Of a stretch of 64,000 nt of DNA, positions 8,703 to 18,299 are shown in pieces. Location: contig JAGLIF010000002.1 in assembly GCA_023143095.1 (NCBI GenBank), positions 102,830-166,829 of the forward strand. Reading direction: 5' to 3'. Made by a program: the position numbers and the translations under genes. How positions within the stretch are numbered: position 1 is the stretch's first letter; each line of letters begins with the position of its first letter. Below the pieces are notes generated by a model. It had not been told where the DNA came from, did not search any database, and saw only the letters and a list, made by a program, of their open reading frames with translations. Source of the stretch: Candidatus Altimarinota bacterium (GTDB lineage: Bacteria; Patescibacteriota; Gracilibacteria; UBA4473).

Positions 8703-10073
8703 ATGTTGGTAACTATGGATAAAATTGTTGGATGGTCAAAACGCAAGGGATTTATATTTCCTGGTTCTGAAATATATGGCGGTTTTGGAAATTCTTATAC
8801 ATATGGTCCTTATGGATCGGAATTGAAAAATAATATAAAAGCTTATTGGTGGAAACGGTTCATACATGAAAGGGAAGATATGACGGGAATTGATGGGGAC
8901 ATAATTCTTCATCCGCGAACTTGGGAAGCATCAGGACATGTTGAAGGATTTAATGATCAACAGGTAGATTGTAAGGAGTGTAAGACACGAATGCGAGCGG
9001 ATCACCTAGTAGAAGATGCATTGGGTGTGGATTGTGAAGGTTTGCCAGATGAGGAAGTTTCAAAACTTATTAAAGATAATAATATAAAATGTTCAAAGTG
9101 TGGATCTGAAAATCTTACAGAAGTACGAAAATTCAATCTCATGTTTCAGACACAGATGGCAAAAGTAGGGGAGAATTCAACGGCTTATCTTCGTCCAGAA
9201 ACAGCACAGGCTATATTCTTAGAATTTAAAAATGTGTTGGATTCTACGCGTTTAAAATTTCCTTTTGGGATTGGGCAGATTGGAAAAGCTTTTCGAAATG
9301 AAATAACACCTGGAAACTTTATTTTTAGACGGTTGGAGTTTGAACAGATGGAAATAGAATATTTTATTAGAGAAGAAGATTGGGAAGAATTGTTTGTTAT
9401 GTGGCAAAAAGAAATGAAAGCTTGGTGTGATGAGATTGGGTTGAGTCGAGATAAATGTCATGATCTTGAACACGATAAAGAAAAATTATCACATTATTCT
9501 AAACGAACAGTTGATATTGAATATGATTTTCCATTTGGAAAGAAAGAATTATATGGATTGGCGTATCGAACAAATTTTGATTTATCACAGCATGAGAAAT
9601 TTTCAGGTAAGAAACTGCGATATAGAGATTCTGAAACGAATGAAGAATTTGTACCGCATGTATTAGAACCTACTTTTGGGGTGGATCGGACGGTTTTAGC
9701 GGTGATTTGTGATGCTTATAATGAAGAATCTTTGGAAGATGGGACATCAAGAGTTGTTTTAAAATTTGTTCCAAAACTTGCTCCAGTGAAAGTGGCGGTG
9801 TTGCCTTTGATGAAAAAGGACGGATTACCGAAAAAAGCACAAGAAGTATTTAAAAAAGTAAAAGTTTTTGGAAATTGTGAGATGGATATTTCTGGGACAA
9901 TTGGGAAACGATATCGACGACAAGATGAAGTAGGAACACCCGTATGTGTAACTATCGATTATGACACACTTGAGGATGAATCAGTAACAATCCGAGATCG
10001 GGATACCATGGAACAAAAAAGAGTGAAGATTTCAGAACTATTGAATATATTGGGAGAAAGTTATTTTAATTAG
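8703..10073 (+). CDS. glyS: Glycyl-tRNA synthetase, single-chain (alpha2) class II type
   Basis: 456 residues, the dimeric GlyRS found in archaea and many bacteria rather than the alpha2beta2 form. Shows the class II core (GFIFPGSEIYGGFGNSYTYGP; LRPETAQAIF; FRNEITPGNFIFRRLEFEQMEIE), a zinc-ribbon insertion with two Cys pairs (CKECKT and CSKCGSE), motif 3 (FGVDRTVLAV) and a C-terminal anticodon-binding domain (KVAVLPLM). Charges tRNA-Gly in the cytosol. An in-frame ATG at 8715 is an alternative start. 185 nt separate it from the upstream gene; that stretch holds a TATAAT at 8610 but no T-box features. Confidence 0.93.
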   Translation: MLVTMDKIVGWSKRKGFIFPGSEIYGGFGNSYTYGPYGSELKNNIKAYWWKRFIHEREDMTGIDGDIILHPRTWEASGHVEGFNDQQVDCKECKTRMRADHLVEDALGVDCEGLPDEEVSKLIKDNNIKCSKCGSENLTEVRKFNLMFQTQMAKVGENSTAYLRPETAQAIFLEFKNVLDSTRLKFPFGIGQIGKAFRNEITPGNFIFRRLEFEQMEIEYFIREEDWEELFVMWQKEMKAWCDEIGLSRDKCHDLEHDKEKLSHYSKRTVDIEYDFPFGKKELYGLAYRTNFDLSQHEKFSGKKLRYRDSETNEEFVPHVLEPTFGVDRTVLAVICDAYNEESLEDGTSRVVLKFVPKLAPVKVAVLPLMKKDGLPKKAQEVFKKVKVFGNCEMDISGTIGKRYRRQDEVGTPVCVTIDYDTLEDESVTIRDRDTMEQKRVKISELLNILGESYFN

Positions 10074-10167
10074 GAAAATAGATTCCAGTTTTTGCATGAA
10101 TGAGTGGATAGGTGGTAAGAATGAGGATAGAGAGATAGGTTTATTAGTGTTTTCTTAAAAAACAATT

Positions 10168-11154
10168 ATGGCACGAATATTAACGGGATTGCAATCGAGT
10201 GGAGATCCACATATAGGCAACTATTTTGGGATGATAAAACCAGCTTTAAAATTGCAGGATATGGGGAAACATGAGTGTTTTTATTTTATTGCGGATTTGC
10301 ATAGCTTTACTTCCAATAAAGATGGGAAACTTTTTGCACAAAATCAAAAAAATTGTGTTTTGGATTGGCTAGCTTTGGGTATTGATCCGGAAAAGTCGGT
10401 TTTTTATCGTCAGTCTGACATTCGGGCACATACGGAGATGATGTGGTACTTGTTGTGTTTTACTCCGATGGGATTACTGGAGCGAGCACATTCTTTTAAA
10501 GACAAGAAAGCGAATGGAATGGAGACGAATGTGGGTCTTTTTACCTATCCGATGCTTATGACAGCTGATATTTTGCTCTATGATGCAGAGATTATTCCTG
10601 TTGGGAAAGACCAAAAACAACATGTAGAAATGGCGCGAGATATAGCTCAAAAAATGAATCATCATTTTAATTCGGAATTGTTTGTGCTGCCAGAACCACA
10701 GATTGAAGAGCTTGTGCAAACGATTGAGGGGGTGGATGGACAGAAAATGTCTAAGTCTTATGGAAATACAATTCCGATTTTTGGAACAGAGAAAGAAATA
10801 AAAAAGAAGGTGATGTCGATTCAGACGCAAACTGTGAAGCTTGGTGATCCTATTGACCCAGCGCTTTGTAGAGTTTTCGCTTTTCATAAACTTTTTGAAA
10901 ATCCAAATTTAGTGAAGTTAGAAAATCAATATCGAAATGGAGAAATTGGTTTTGGAGATAGCAAAAAACAATTATTTGAATTAATTTGGGAATATTTTGC
11001 ATCTGCTCGTGCAAGGCGTAAAAAATTAGAAAAAGATGATGCTGAAATAGAAAAGATACTTCGAAAAGGGGCAGAAAAGGCTTTTTGTATAGCGGAAATG
11101 AAACTCGAAAAAATTCGAAAGAAGTTTGGGTTAGAAGGAAAACATCTGATTTAA
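10168..11154 (+). CDS. trpS: Tryptophanyl-tRNA synthetase
   Basis: 328 residues, class I synthetase. HIGH-like motif in GDPHIGNYFG near residues 11-20, KMSKS motif in GQKMSKSYG near 192, and the TrpRS signature LGIDPEKSVFYRQSDI. Charges tRNA-Trp. Same strand as glyS, 94 nt downstream with no clear terminator between, so the two could share a message. Confidence 0.95.
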   Translation: MARILTGLQSSGDPHIGNYFGMIKPALKLQDMGKHECFYFIADLHSFTSNKDGKLFAQNQKNCVLDWLALGIDPEKSVFYRQSDIRAHTEMMWYLLCFTPMGLLERAHSFKDKKANGMETNVGLFTYPMLMTADILLYDAEIIPVGKDQKQHVEMARDIAQKMNHHFNSELFVLPEPQIEELVQTIEGVDGQKMSKSYGNTIPIFGTEKEIKKKVMSIQTQTVKLGDPIDPALCRVFAFHKLFENPNLVKLENQYRNGEIGFGDSKKQLFELIWEYFASARARRKKLEKDDAEIEKILRKGAEKAFCIAEMKLEKIRKKFGLEGKHLI

Positions 11155-11194
11155 TAAAAAAAAACAAAATCAGTTTATAGGCAACTCTACTCGA

Positions 11195-11223
11195 TTGAGT
11201 AAAGGATTATTTTATGATACAAT
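11195..11223 (+). promoter_or_regulatory. Promoter of the sortase gene
   Basis: -35 TTGAGT (11195-11200), 17-bp spacer, -10 TACAAT (11218-11223). Because the -35 contains the upstream TTG codon of the open frame, translation must start later, at ATG 11249. Confidence 0.6.
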
Positions 11224-11248
11224 GCTCGGATTTTTTGTTTTATTTAAA

Positions 11249-12034
11249 ATGTCTGAGTTTAAATTTGAGAATTTGGAGAAGAAAAATCCTTTATGGAAGG
11301 ATATTTTTATGTTTTGTTTGACAGTGGTAGGTGTTTGGGGAGGTACACATCTGATTTTAAATTATGATGCATATGCACAAATAGTTGGGTTTGAATACAA
11401 AACACTTCAGACTTCGGTTATTTCTGATCTTGAAAAAATGCGCAAGATAGAAGTTACTGCGAAACAACCAGAAGAGACAAAAACAGTTGAATTAAAAAAA
11501 GTAAAACGATCAGAAGTTTCATTTAAAATAAAGAAATTAAAAGAAAAAAATTATGCAAAACAGGTTTTTAAAAATATGCCAGTATATCCTTCAGACAATA
11601 GACTTTATATTCCACGGATTTGGAAAAATGTTCCATTGATAGCTGTTCCAAATCACAAAAATTGGAAACAATTGGAAAAGAATATACAGAATGGATTACA
11701 AAAAGGAGTAGTAATTCATCCTATTTCAAAAGATCCAGGTAATTTTGGAAACTTTTTTGTTACTGGACATTCTTCTTATTATGCATGGGATAATGGACGA
11801 TTTAAAGATGTTTTTGCCCTTTTACATGAAGTAAAAGTAGGGGATTTGGTGGAGGTTTATTGGGAAGGAAAAAAATATGAATACAAAATACGAGAATCAA
11901 AAGTGGTTTCTCCAACAGAGGTTTCGGTACTCAATCAACCAAAGGATCGGGCAATTCTAACATTGATGACTTGTACGCCCGTAGGGATGAATACCAATAG
12001 ATTGATTTTGATTGGAGACTTGAAAAATAATTAG
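11249..12034 (+). CDS. Sortase family transpeptidase
   Basis: 261 residues from ATG 11249 (earlier in-frame TTG codons lie inside the promoter). One N-terminal membrane segment (IFMFCLTVVGVWGGTHLIL), a Lys/Glu-rich stalk, then a sortase beta-barrel with catalytic His in VTGHSSYY, catalytic Cys in LTLMTCTP and catalytic Arg in NTNRLILIG. Sortases cut an LPXTG-like signal on exported proteins and join them to wall or pilin partners. A plausible substrate is the FN3 protein at 26392-27645, which ends in LTKTG, a hydrophobic segment and RRR. The exact class (D/E-like) cannot be set by eye. Confidence 0.88.
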   Translation: MSEFKFENLEKKNPLWKDIFMFCLTVVGVWGGTHLILNYDAYAQIVGFEYKTLQTSVISDLEKMRKIEVTAKQPEETKTVELKKVKRSEVSFKIKKLKEKNYAKQVFKNMPVYPSDNRLYIPRIWKNVPLIAVPNHKNWKQLEKNIQNGLQKGVVIHPISKDPGNFGNFFVTGHSSYYAWDNGRFKDVFALLHEVKVGDLVEVYWEGKKYEYKIRESKVVSPTEVSVLNQPKDRAILTLMTCTPVGMNTNRLILIGDLKNN

Positions 12035-12054
12035 TCTAAAATTTTATTGAAAGA

Positions 12055-12597
12055 TTATTTTTTGTTTTTTTTCAGTATTTCCTTAAGAGCAGTCTTAAGA
12101 TTAGGGAAGCGTTTCCAGCCACGAAGTCTACCTTTTTTTGTTAAGATACCCTGTATCCATTGATTTTTGCTTTCTATAAAATAAAAATCTTGAACGCATA
12201 AAACTTTTTCTGGAGAGAGTGCACAAAAAATTTCTTTTTCTGGATTTTCTAAAAATTCCATTTCAAAGTTTTGAGGGAGAAAAAAATCAAAATCATCGTG
12301 TCCCAGTATTTCTTCTACAAAAATTTGAAGATTTTTATCGATGGAGGTATCGGGTAGTTCCAATGAAAAAAGTTGAAGATTTTCAATAGCAACAGTCTCA
12401 GCTTCTTCCAGAAAATCCAAAATGAATGGTCCAGCAACTCTTTCCCATAAATTTCGCTCTTCATCGTCGAATTTTTTATCACACCATTCATAAACATTAA
12501 CTTCGAATTTATCATTGGAGAGTTGTAAAATAAGAGCTTTATTATTGAAATTTCGAGAAACAATTTGTCGAACTTCGTTGTTTTGAGTATTTTTCAT
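12055..12597 (-). CDS. Hypothetical protein
   Basis: 180 residues, soluble, acidic N-terminal two thirds (many D/E; VYEWCDKKFDDEERNLWERVAGPFILDFLEE) and a basic tail (KKGRLRGWKRF, LKKNKK). No membrane segment or recognised domain. Convergent with the sortase gene. A promoter at 12604-12631 ends 6 nt before the ATG, so the message is probably leaderless, which supports this start. Confidence 0.65.
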   Translation of the reverse strand: MKNTQNNEVRQIVSRNFNNKALILQLSNDKFEVNVYEWCDKKFDDEERNLWERVAGPFILDFLEEAETVAIENLQLFSLELPDTSIDKNLQIFVEEILGHDDFDFFLPQNFEMEFLENPEKEIFCALSPEKVLCVQDFYFIESKNQWIQGILTKKGRLRGWKRFPNLKTALKEILKKNKK

Positions 12598-12603
12598 GGA
12601 TGA

Positions 12604-12631
12604 ATTTTAACAAAAAATTGTTTTTTTCCAA
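12604..12631 (-). promoter_or_regulatory. Promoter of the 12055-12597 gene (leaderless)
   Basis: Minus strand -35 TTGGAA (12631-12626), 16-bp spacer, -10 TAAAAT (12609-12604), 6 nt before the ATG. Confidence 0.5.
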
Positions 12632-12716
12632 ATAATTCATTTTATCTGTTGTTATCACTATAGATGTTAATTAATTTGATGATAAATAGTAATTATTTTT
12701 TGAGTCCAATTCGTAT

Positions 12717-12745
12717 TTGTAAAAAAGCTTTTTTTATGGTATAAT
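12717..12745 (+). promoter_or_regulatory. Promoter of the 12.8-15.5 kb unit
   Basis: -35 TTGTAA (12717-12722), 17-bp spacer with an extended TGG, -10 TATAAT (12740-12745). The ATG at 12744 overlaps the -10 box and cannot be the start. Confidence 0.65.
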
Positions 12746-12767
12746 GAGCGGATATATTGATAAAAAA

Positions 12768-13277
12768 ATGGAAGAAAATATAAAACCACAAAAATTGATA
12801 TTTAATCCAGGTGCTGAAATTTTTTCTTGGATGGCACACGATTATCATCCACACAATAGAGGAATAGTTTGGTATATTATCTTTTGTACGATTATTTTTG
12901 GAAGTGCATTTTGGTCACTTTTTATTTTCAAAGATTGGATAATGTCGTTGGTTTTTTTTCTAGTTGCGGCAGTTTATTTTTTGGTACACAGAAATGGTGA
13001 AGAAAATCATATTGTTCGTATTTTTGAAAATGGACTGTTGATTGATGATAGGCAGTTTTATAATTGGAAGCAGTTTTCAGGGTTTTGGTTTTTGTATGAC
13101 GAAACTATTTCTGTAGTCAATTTTCAGATAGTCAAAAAAGATCGGAAAATAGCTTTACAATTGGGTGATTTGGACGCTGAGACAGTTCGTAATGAACTGA
13201 AACAAGTTGAGTTAATTGAATTGAAAGATAAAACGGAACCATTATTGGATCTTTGGATTCGTGGATTAAAATTATAA
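12768..13277 (+). CDS. Membrane protein with PH-like cytoplasmic domain (hypothetical)
   Basis: 169 residues from ATG 12768, chosen because the upstream in-frame ATG lies in the promoter -10 box. Two adjacent membrane helices (IVWYIIFCTIIFGSAFWSLFIF and WIMSLVFFLVAAVYFLV) and a C-terminal beta-rich domain (IVRIFENGLLIDDRQFYNWKQF) resembling small bacterial PH-like membrane proteins of unknown role. 12 nt before the next gene, so probably co-transcribed with it. No function can be stated. Confidence 0.65.
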   Translation: MEENIKPQKLIFNPGAEIFSWMAHDYHPHNRGIVWYIIFCTIIFGSAFWSLFIFKDWIMSLVFFLVAAVYFLVHRNGEENHIVRIFENGLLIDDRQFYNWKQFSGFWFLYDETISVVNFQIVKKDRKIALQLGDLDAETVRNELKQVELIELKDKTEPLLDLWIRGLKL

Positions 13278-13289
13278 AAAAATCCTAAA

Positions 13290-15455
13290 ATGGGGAATAA
13301 GTTTGAAAAACCGAAGGGAACAGCTGCAGATGCGGTGGAAGCTTTGGAGAGTCTTAGAATAGAGACGAGTGGTGCTTTGCAGAATGAGGGAGAAGTTATT
13401 GAATTTCAAAATAAATTAAAGACTATTGAAAATCTTTCGGAAGATTTATCAAAGTTATTTCATGAAAAAATAGCAGAGCATGCGAGTATGGACATAACGG
13501 CACTAAAGGTATTGGCACAAAAAAATCCAGAGAAATTTGTTGAAATTGCTCCGAGTATTATGAAAAGGGTGCAAAATGATTCGGTTATCAAATCCAAGAT
13601 TGCAGAATGTGAATCTATAAATCCAGGGATGGGTGCGATGGTTTCTAATTATTTTGCGGGAGTTGGAGATTATTTGGAAAGTAAGGCTACATTGATAAAG
13701 TCGCGTGTAGCTGATTATGCGAAAGATGTGGTTAACGATTTTTCAGAAATTAAGAAAGAGGATGTCACTGCTATTGATTACCAAAATGCTTTAACTGTAG
13801 GATCTTTGACTGCTTTTTGGCCGTTTATTTATGAAGGAGATTTTAGTACAACATTCAAAACATTTGGTTTTGCGGCAGCAGTAGGAGCAAATTCAGCGGT
13901 AGCAAAGGCAGCATTGAAAACTATAAATGCTGGTTTAGAGGGGGTTGGTTATATTTCAGCAGAGGTACTTACGCTATGTACTGATTTTTCACATAGCGTG
14001 GCTTCTGGAGATCTTTTGGGATTAAATGAAAAGCAACGACAAGAGGCGATGGAAGTATTTGAAACAATAGAAGCTGGGATACAACATTTTCCACCGAGAA
14101 TGAAAGGTATTTGGCAGAAAGTTTTGGTAGAGAAAAATGGGAAAAAAGCCGAAACGGGGAAAGAAATAAATGATGATGATATTAGTTACGCGGCATATTT
14201 TGCTGTTCGTTCTTTGAGTGAGAGTATGGGGCAGTTGGAATTTCTTCAGTTTAATCTTGATGTGAAAAAGGGGAAACTAGAAGCTTCTACATTTAGACGA
14301 TATTTGTTGACGACTTCGTCAGGAGGTTTGGTTGCTTTCTTTAGAGGACATCCTGCCTATGCGGCAAAATTCGATAAACAGCTTGAAATTGCAAAAGGGG
14401 AGTTAGAAGCAGGAACGATTAAAACATTCACTGCAGAAGAGTTAGAGAATAATCCAAATCTTTTTCGTTTTGCAACACCGCCGAATGTATCACAAGAGAA
14501 ATTACGAGGTATTGCGGGAGATTTTAAACTCGGAGCGTCTGGAATGCTTGTTAAATATTTAATGATAGCTTGGGGGATATCTTTTGCTGCAGCAAAAATT
14601 ATTGGTGCAGGGTCATGGATATTTGGTGAAGGAAGAAAGTCAGATGTACCAGAATTAAAAAATAAAACAATTTTAGAAGGAGAAAAAACATTATCGAGTG
14701 TTTTAAAAAAAGATTATTCACTTGAAAATTGGAAGATAGCTGTAGGTGCATTAGGAAGTATTGGGTTTTTGAAAAAGACATTTCTTTTTAGTAACGAAAA
14801 TGAAGTTAAAAAATTAAAAAATATTAAAGATAAAGAAGCGATTTTTAATGCCATAAAGAGTAAAGGCGAAAATAATTGGGTAGTTCCTACGACGCTTACA
14901 GGATTTAGAGATAAACAAAATGAACTTTGGGCAACAATAGGAACAGTTGGAAAAAATGCACGAGTCAAACTACCATTAGGAAAGTTTAAAACAGGATTAG
15001 ATAGTGATAGTGATAAAAAAGAATTATTAAAAGATAATATAGGACAAGCGTATCTTAATTTAAACGATTTAATTGAAATGTATAAGGAATTAGAAAAAAA
15101 TGGTAAAACTTCTTTATCAGATTTTTCAACTGATATGTCCTTGTGGAAAATTCTTAAAAATCCAATAAAGTTTTCTTGGCGTAATGCTAAAAATATATCA
15201 AGAGAAAGTAGAAAGAACATAAAAGATATAGCTGTTCGTATAAGAAGTCGTTTCAAGTCTGGTTCTAAGCGTAATTTTATAAAAAATGGATGGAATGGAC
15301 CTCAAGGATTTATGCTTGGTAATATGCAGGTTTTAGGCGTTCCAAAATTTATGTTGGGAAATTTAAAAAAAACATCAAAAGCTCAACGAGCTTCAGCAGT
15401 ACTTACAATGGCGAAAGAGGTTAGAGATCTATATGGGAAAAGAACAAAAAGTTAA
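13290..15455 (+). CDS. Large hypothetical protein, mostly helical
   Basis: 721 residues. The N-terminal 140 residues are helical and charged; hydrophobic patches occur near residues 170-200 and 410-445 (MLVKYLMIAWGISFAAAKIIGAGSWIF), and the C-terminus is very basic (RIRSRFKSGSKRNFIK). No signal peptide. I do not recognise a family. It sits between a small membrane protein and a VirB6/TrbL-like membrane protein, so it may belong to a membrane or secretion assembly (inference). A broadly similar layout (charged N-terminus, Ala/Gly-rich hydrophobic C-terminal half) is seen in 30407-31798, but I see no clear residue-level match. Confidence 0.65.
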   Translation: MGNKFEKPKGTAADAVEALESLRIETSGALQNEGEVIEFQNKLKTIENLSEDLSKLFHEKIAEHASMDITALKVLAQKNPEKFVEIAPSIMKRVQNDSVIKSKIAECESINPGMGAMVSNYFAGVGDYLESKATLIKSRVADYAKDVVNDFSEIKKEDVTAIDYQNALTVGSLTAFWPFIYEGDFSTTFKTFGFAAAVGANSAVAKAALKTINAGLEGVGYISAEVLTLCTDFSHSVASGDLLGLNEKQRQEAMEVFETIEAGIQHFPPRMKGIWQKVLVEKNGKKAETGKEINDDDISYAAYFAVRSLSESMGQLEFLQFNLDVKKGKLEASTFRRYLLTTSSGGLVAFFRGHPAYAAKFDKQLEIAKGELEAGTIKTFTAEELENNPNLFRFATPPNVSQEKLRGIAGDFKLGASGMLVKYLMIAWGISFAAAKIIGAGSWIFGEGRKSDVPELKNKTILEGEKTLSSVLKKDYSLENWKIAVGALGSIGFLKKTFLFSNENEVKKLKNIKDKEAIFNAIKSKGENNWVVPTTLTGFRDKQNELWATIGTVGKNARVKLPLGKFKTGLDSDSDKKELLKDNIGQAYLNLNDLIEMYKELEKNGKTSLSDFSTDMSLWKILKNPIKFSWRNAKNISRESRKNIKDIAVRIRSRFKSGSKRNFIKNGWNGPQGFMLGNMQVLGVPKFMLGNLKKTSKAQRASAVLTMAKEVRDLYGKRTKS

Positions 15456-15500
15456 GAAGATATTATTTATTGAAAATGCTGTAGGTTTCTACTTTTTTTC

Positions 15501-15529
15501 TTGAAATTTTACCTGTTTTATGGTATAAT
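15501..15529 (+). promoter_or_regulatory. Promoter of the VirB6/TrbL-like gene
   Basis: -35 TTGAAA (15501-15506), 17-bp spacer with an extended TGG, -10 TATAAT (15524-15529). Confidence 0.65.
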
Positions 15530-15603
15530 CGAAAGATTATTTAATTCAGAATAAAATAATCAATTTTATAGAAATAAAGTTGTTTACCAAACTTTGCTTA
15601 AAA

Positions 15604-17676
15604 ATGTTAAAATTGCTAAAGGTTAGAAATATTGTTTACATACTTGTAGTTTTAGTTGGTGTAGGAATCTTTGATCCGTATGCTTTATCTTTTGCTGCAG
15701 GAGACGATGTTTTACAAGATATCGCAGCAGTGTTATCAGTAATTATAAAACTAGTGACATTTTTTGCTCTTTTGATTATGAGTTGGGGAGGAGAATTATT
15801 AGGAACGAGTTTTTTGACAAGTGAGGAAGCATTGGCGGGGATACGACCGATTTGGATTTTTATTCGAAATATTACCAATATTGGTTTTGTTCTTGTGTTG
15901 CTTTATTTGGCTTTTGCTAATCTTTTTTCTTTTGGAGAAGGGAATTGGACGATTAAAGATAAACTTCCCAAAATTATTTTTTCGCTTGTAGCGATTAACT
16001 TTTCTCTTTTGGCATTTCGAGTGGTGCTAGATGCGGTAAATGTTGGAACTGTTGCAATCTTGTCTATTGCAGATGAGGCGATAAAGGAAAAAGGAGGGGG
16101 TCTTGATGTAGAGGATCTTTTGAACAGGTCTACAGATAAAAAAGGAAAAACTTGTACATCAGGGCCTGATTGTAAAAGTTTTATGGAACAAATGAATGAG
16201 CTGATGTGTAGTAATGGATCAGAGGAAAACTGTTTTTTTAAACTGGTTATTCCTAAAGAAAAGGCATTACCGACCACAAGTAATCTACTACTATCTTTTG
16301 GTGTTTATTTTCAACATATAGAACAATTGCCAGCGTTGGCAGCAGATCTCAAGGATGTGACAGGAGTGATTGATAGTGTTCTTTTTTCTACTGTTATGGC
16401 GTTAGCATATATTGTTGCGTTGATTGCAGTTTTTATTGCATTATTAGTTCGTATTGTAGCCTTATGGTTCTTTATGGTATTTTCACCATTCTTAGTGGCT
16501 GCAGGCATCATGGGGTTTGGAGGTGGAAGTAGTGAGCTGATGACTAAGCTTGTGACTTACATAATTATGCCACTCAAGATTGCAGCAGCATTTTCAATAA
16601 GTTTTATTATGATTGCGGTATTAATTGATTTTGAACCCAGTTCATCAATGAATTTTATTAAAGTTGGACCATCGTTGGCTCAATTTGCTGGAAACAACAT
16701 GTTTGGAATACTTTGGAAAATATTAACGGTTGTTATTTTTTGGACAGTAGCATTTAAAGCACTTGAAGGAACTGATATTGAAGGGATTACTAATCAAATT
16801 AAAGATGGTGCGGCAGGTGCAGGGAAGTTTCTTACAAAAGCCGCAACGGTGGATCGACAAATTCTCAAAATGCCAGGATCATCAGAAAAAGTTTCGCTTA
16901 CTAGTTTGGGGAAATTACCAGCTGCTATAGAAACATTTGTTGAAGCGAAGAATGTAGCGGGTTATCAGCAAATGCAAAGTGCTTTAAAATTGACAAGTCT
17001 TTCCAAAGAAATGGCGAAAGTGGTACAAGAGCTTAAATCAAAGAAAGCAGGTGATTTTTCAACTCAAGGTAATGTTGCTACTTATTTGAAAGACACAGTC
17101 GGTTTAGGGGAATCGCGTAAGTCAGAAATGGTTGCACCGATAGTAGAAATGTTGGAAACATCTGGTCGGTTTGATACAGGTTTTGACAAATTAAAAACAA
17201 GATTGACAAACGCTAGCGGTGATCCGGCAGTAGAAGCAGCTTATATAGAGTTTTTTAAGAATAATAAATATGCGGAGGGACAGAAGGAAGATTTCTATAA
17301 AAATTGGGGAGGAGATAGAAAGGAAAAGGATGATAAAGAATCAAAAGGTAAATTTGATGTTCTTATTACTAATGATAATGGTAAGGATATAGCAGTTATT
17401 AATCAAGGTGGTGGTCATGAGGTGATAATAAATTTATACGATGCTCAAAAAGAAGGTGATTTAAAGAAAAGAATGAAAATACTACAGGATGAAATTAATA
17501 CTAAAGTTAATGGAGATAGTGATACCAGAGATTCTTTGATAGCAGAACAAAAAGATGTTCTCGAAAAAGCTGGTTTTGATAAGACAAAATATGAGATAAA
17601 GGTTGATGGAACAGGAAGCGGTGTTGAAGTAGTAGCTATTCCTCAATCATCAACTCCTGCGACGGAAACTCCATAA
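15604..17676 (+). CDS. Polytopic membrane protein, VirB6/TrbL-like
   Basis: 690 residues from ATG 15604; a TTG at 15580 is in frame but adds a poor N-terminus. A signal-like segment (NIVYILVVLVGVGIF) is followed by about seven more membrane helices up to residue 390, including a strongly hydrophobic cluster at about 260-360 (ALIAVFIALLVRIVALWFFMVFSPFLVAAG). The last 300 residues are soluble and charged. This resembles VirB6/TrbL inner-membrane proteins of type IV secretion systems, but no VirB4/VirD4 ATPase is in the window. Function could be secretion, DNA uptake or something CPR-specific. It ends before a terminator. Confidence 0.6.
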   Translation: MLKLLKVRNIVYILVVLVGVGIFDPYALSFAAGDDVLQDIAAVLSVIIKLVTFFALLIMSWGGELLGTSFLTSEEALAGIRPIWIFIRNITNIGFVLVLLYLAFANLFSFGEGNWTIKDKLPKIIFSLVAINFSLLAFRVVLDAVNVGTVAILSIADEAIKEKGGGLDVEDLLNRSTDKKGKTCTSGPDCKSFMEQMNELMCSNGSEENCFFKLVIPKEKALPTTSNLLLSFGVYFQHIEQLPALAADLKDVTGVIDSVLFSTVMALAYIVALIAVFIALLVRIVALWFFMVFSPFLVAAGIMGFGGGSSELMTKLVTYIIMPLKIAAAFSISFIMIAVLIDFEPSSSMNFIKVGPSLAQFAGNNMFGILWKILTVVIFWTVAFKALEGTDIEGITNQIKDGAAGAGKFLTKAATVDRQILKMPGSSEKVSLTSLGKLPAAIETFVEAKNVAGYQQMQSALKLTSLSKEMAKVVQELKSKKAGDFSTQGNVATYLKDTVGLGESRKSEMVAPIVEMLETSGRFDTGFDKLKTRLTNASGDPAVEAAYIEFFKNNKYAEGQKEDFYKNWGGDRKEKDDKESKGKFDVLITNDNGKDIAVINQGGGHEVIINLYDAQKEGDLKKRMKILQDEINTKVNGDSDTRDSLIAEQKDVLEKAGFDKTKYEIKVDGTGSGVEVVAIPQSSTPATETP

Positions 17677-17759
17677 TAAGTAGCTACTATAGGAAACACT
17701 GATAAAAACGAAAAGGAAAAAACAAGAGATCCATTTCGTATAGAAATCTTTTTATCATC

Positions 17760-17790
17760 AAGTCTGGACTTTCAATGTCCAGGCTTTTAT
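17760..17790 (+). terminator. Intrinsic terminator
   Basis: 10-bp stem 17760-17769 / 17777-17786 (one G-U pair), loop of 7, then a T-rich tract. It overlaps the first in-frame ATG (17775) of the recX frame, ruling that codon out as start. Confidence 0.8.
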
Positions 17791-17819
17791 TTTTTCTCAG
17801 ATTTTTTATACTGCGTTTG

Positions 17820-18293
17820 ATGCGACAAAAGTTTTCTCCTCGAAGCTATGGACTCAAGGTTCTTTCACGCCGGGAACATTCATGTGCTGAATTTAAAGAA
17901 AAGCTCAAAAAGAAGTTTCCAGAAGAAAAGATAAAAATTGAGGAAATTATTATTGAATTTATTGAAAAAAGTTGGCTTTCGGAAAAAAGGTTTTGTGAAG
18001 CGTTTACGCGTGATCAAATATTGAAAAAGTCTGGACCGCAAAAGATTTTTCAGAAGTTATTACAAAAAGGTGTTGAGAGAGATATTGCAAAGGAAAGTGT
18101 AAATAAAGTTTTTCCTCAAATCGATCAGGCTTCTGTTGCTGAAAAATTAGCCGAAAAGAAATATAAGGAAGTGCGAAAACGAAGAAAAGATGACAGCGAA
18201 TTTGAAGTGCAGCAAAAAGTGTTACAGTTTCTCATTGGTCGGGGATTTGATTTTGATATGTCAAAGAACGCAGTAAGGTCAATCTCTAAATAG
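17820..18293 (+). CDS. recX: Regulatory protein RecX
   Basis: 157 residues from ATG 17820 (the ATG at 17775 is inside the terminator). Tandem three-helix repeats typical of RecX: YGLKVLSRREHSCAEFKEKLKKKF, then FIEKSWLSEKRFCEAF, GPQKIFQKLLQKGV and VLQFLIGRGFDFDMSKNAV. RecX binds RecA filaments and limits recombination. No recA is adjacent here. Seven nt before tgt, so likely co-transcribed. Confidence 0.85.
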   Translation: MRQKFSPRSYGLKVLSRREHSCAEFKEKLKKKFPEEKIKIEEIIIEFIEKSWLSEKRFCEAFTRDQILKKSGPQKIFQKLLQKGVERDIAKESVNKVFPQIDQASVAEKLAEKKYKEVRKRRKDDSEFEVQQKVLQFLIGRGFDFDMSKNAVRSISK

Positions 18294-18299
18294 AAAATA

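Noticed and set aside
12744..12767. ATG at 12744 as start of the small membrane protein
   Set aside because: It lies inside a TATAAT -10 box; ATG 12768 is the first plausible start.
17775..17819. Longer RecX N-terminus from ATG 17775
   Set aside because: The codon is in the loop and right arm of a strong terminator, and the extra residues do not fit RecX.
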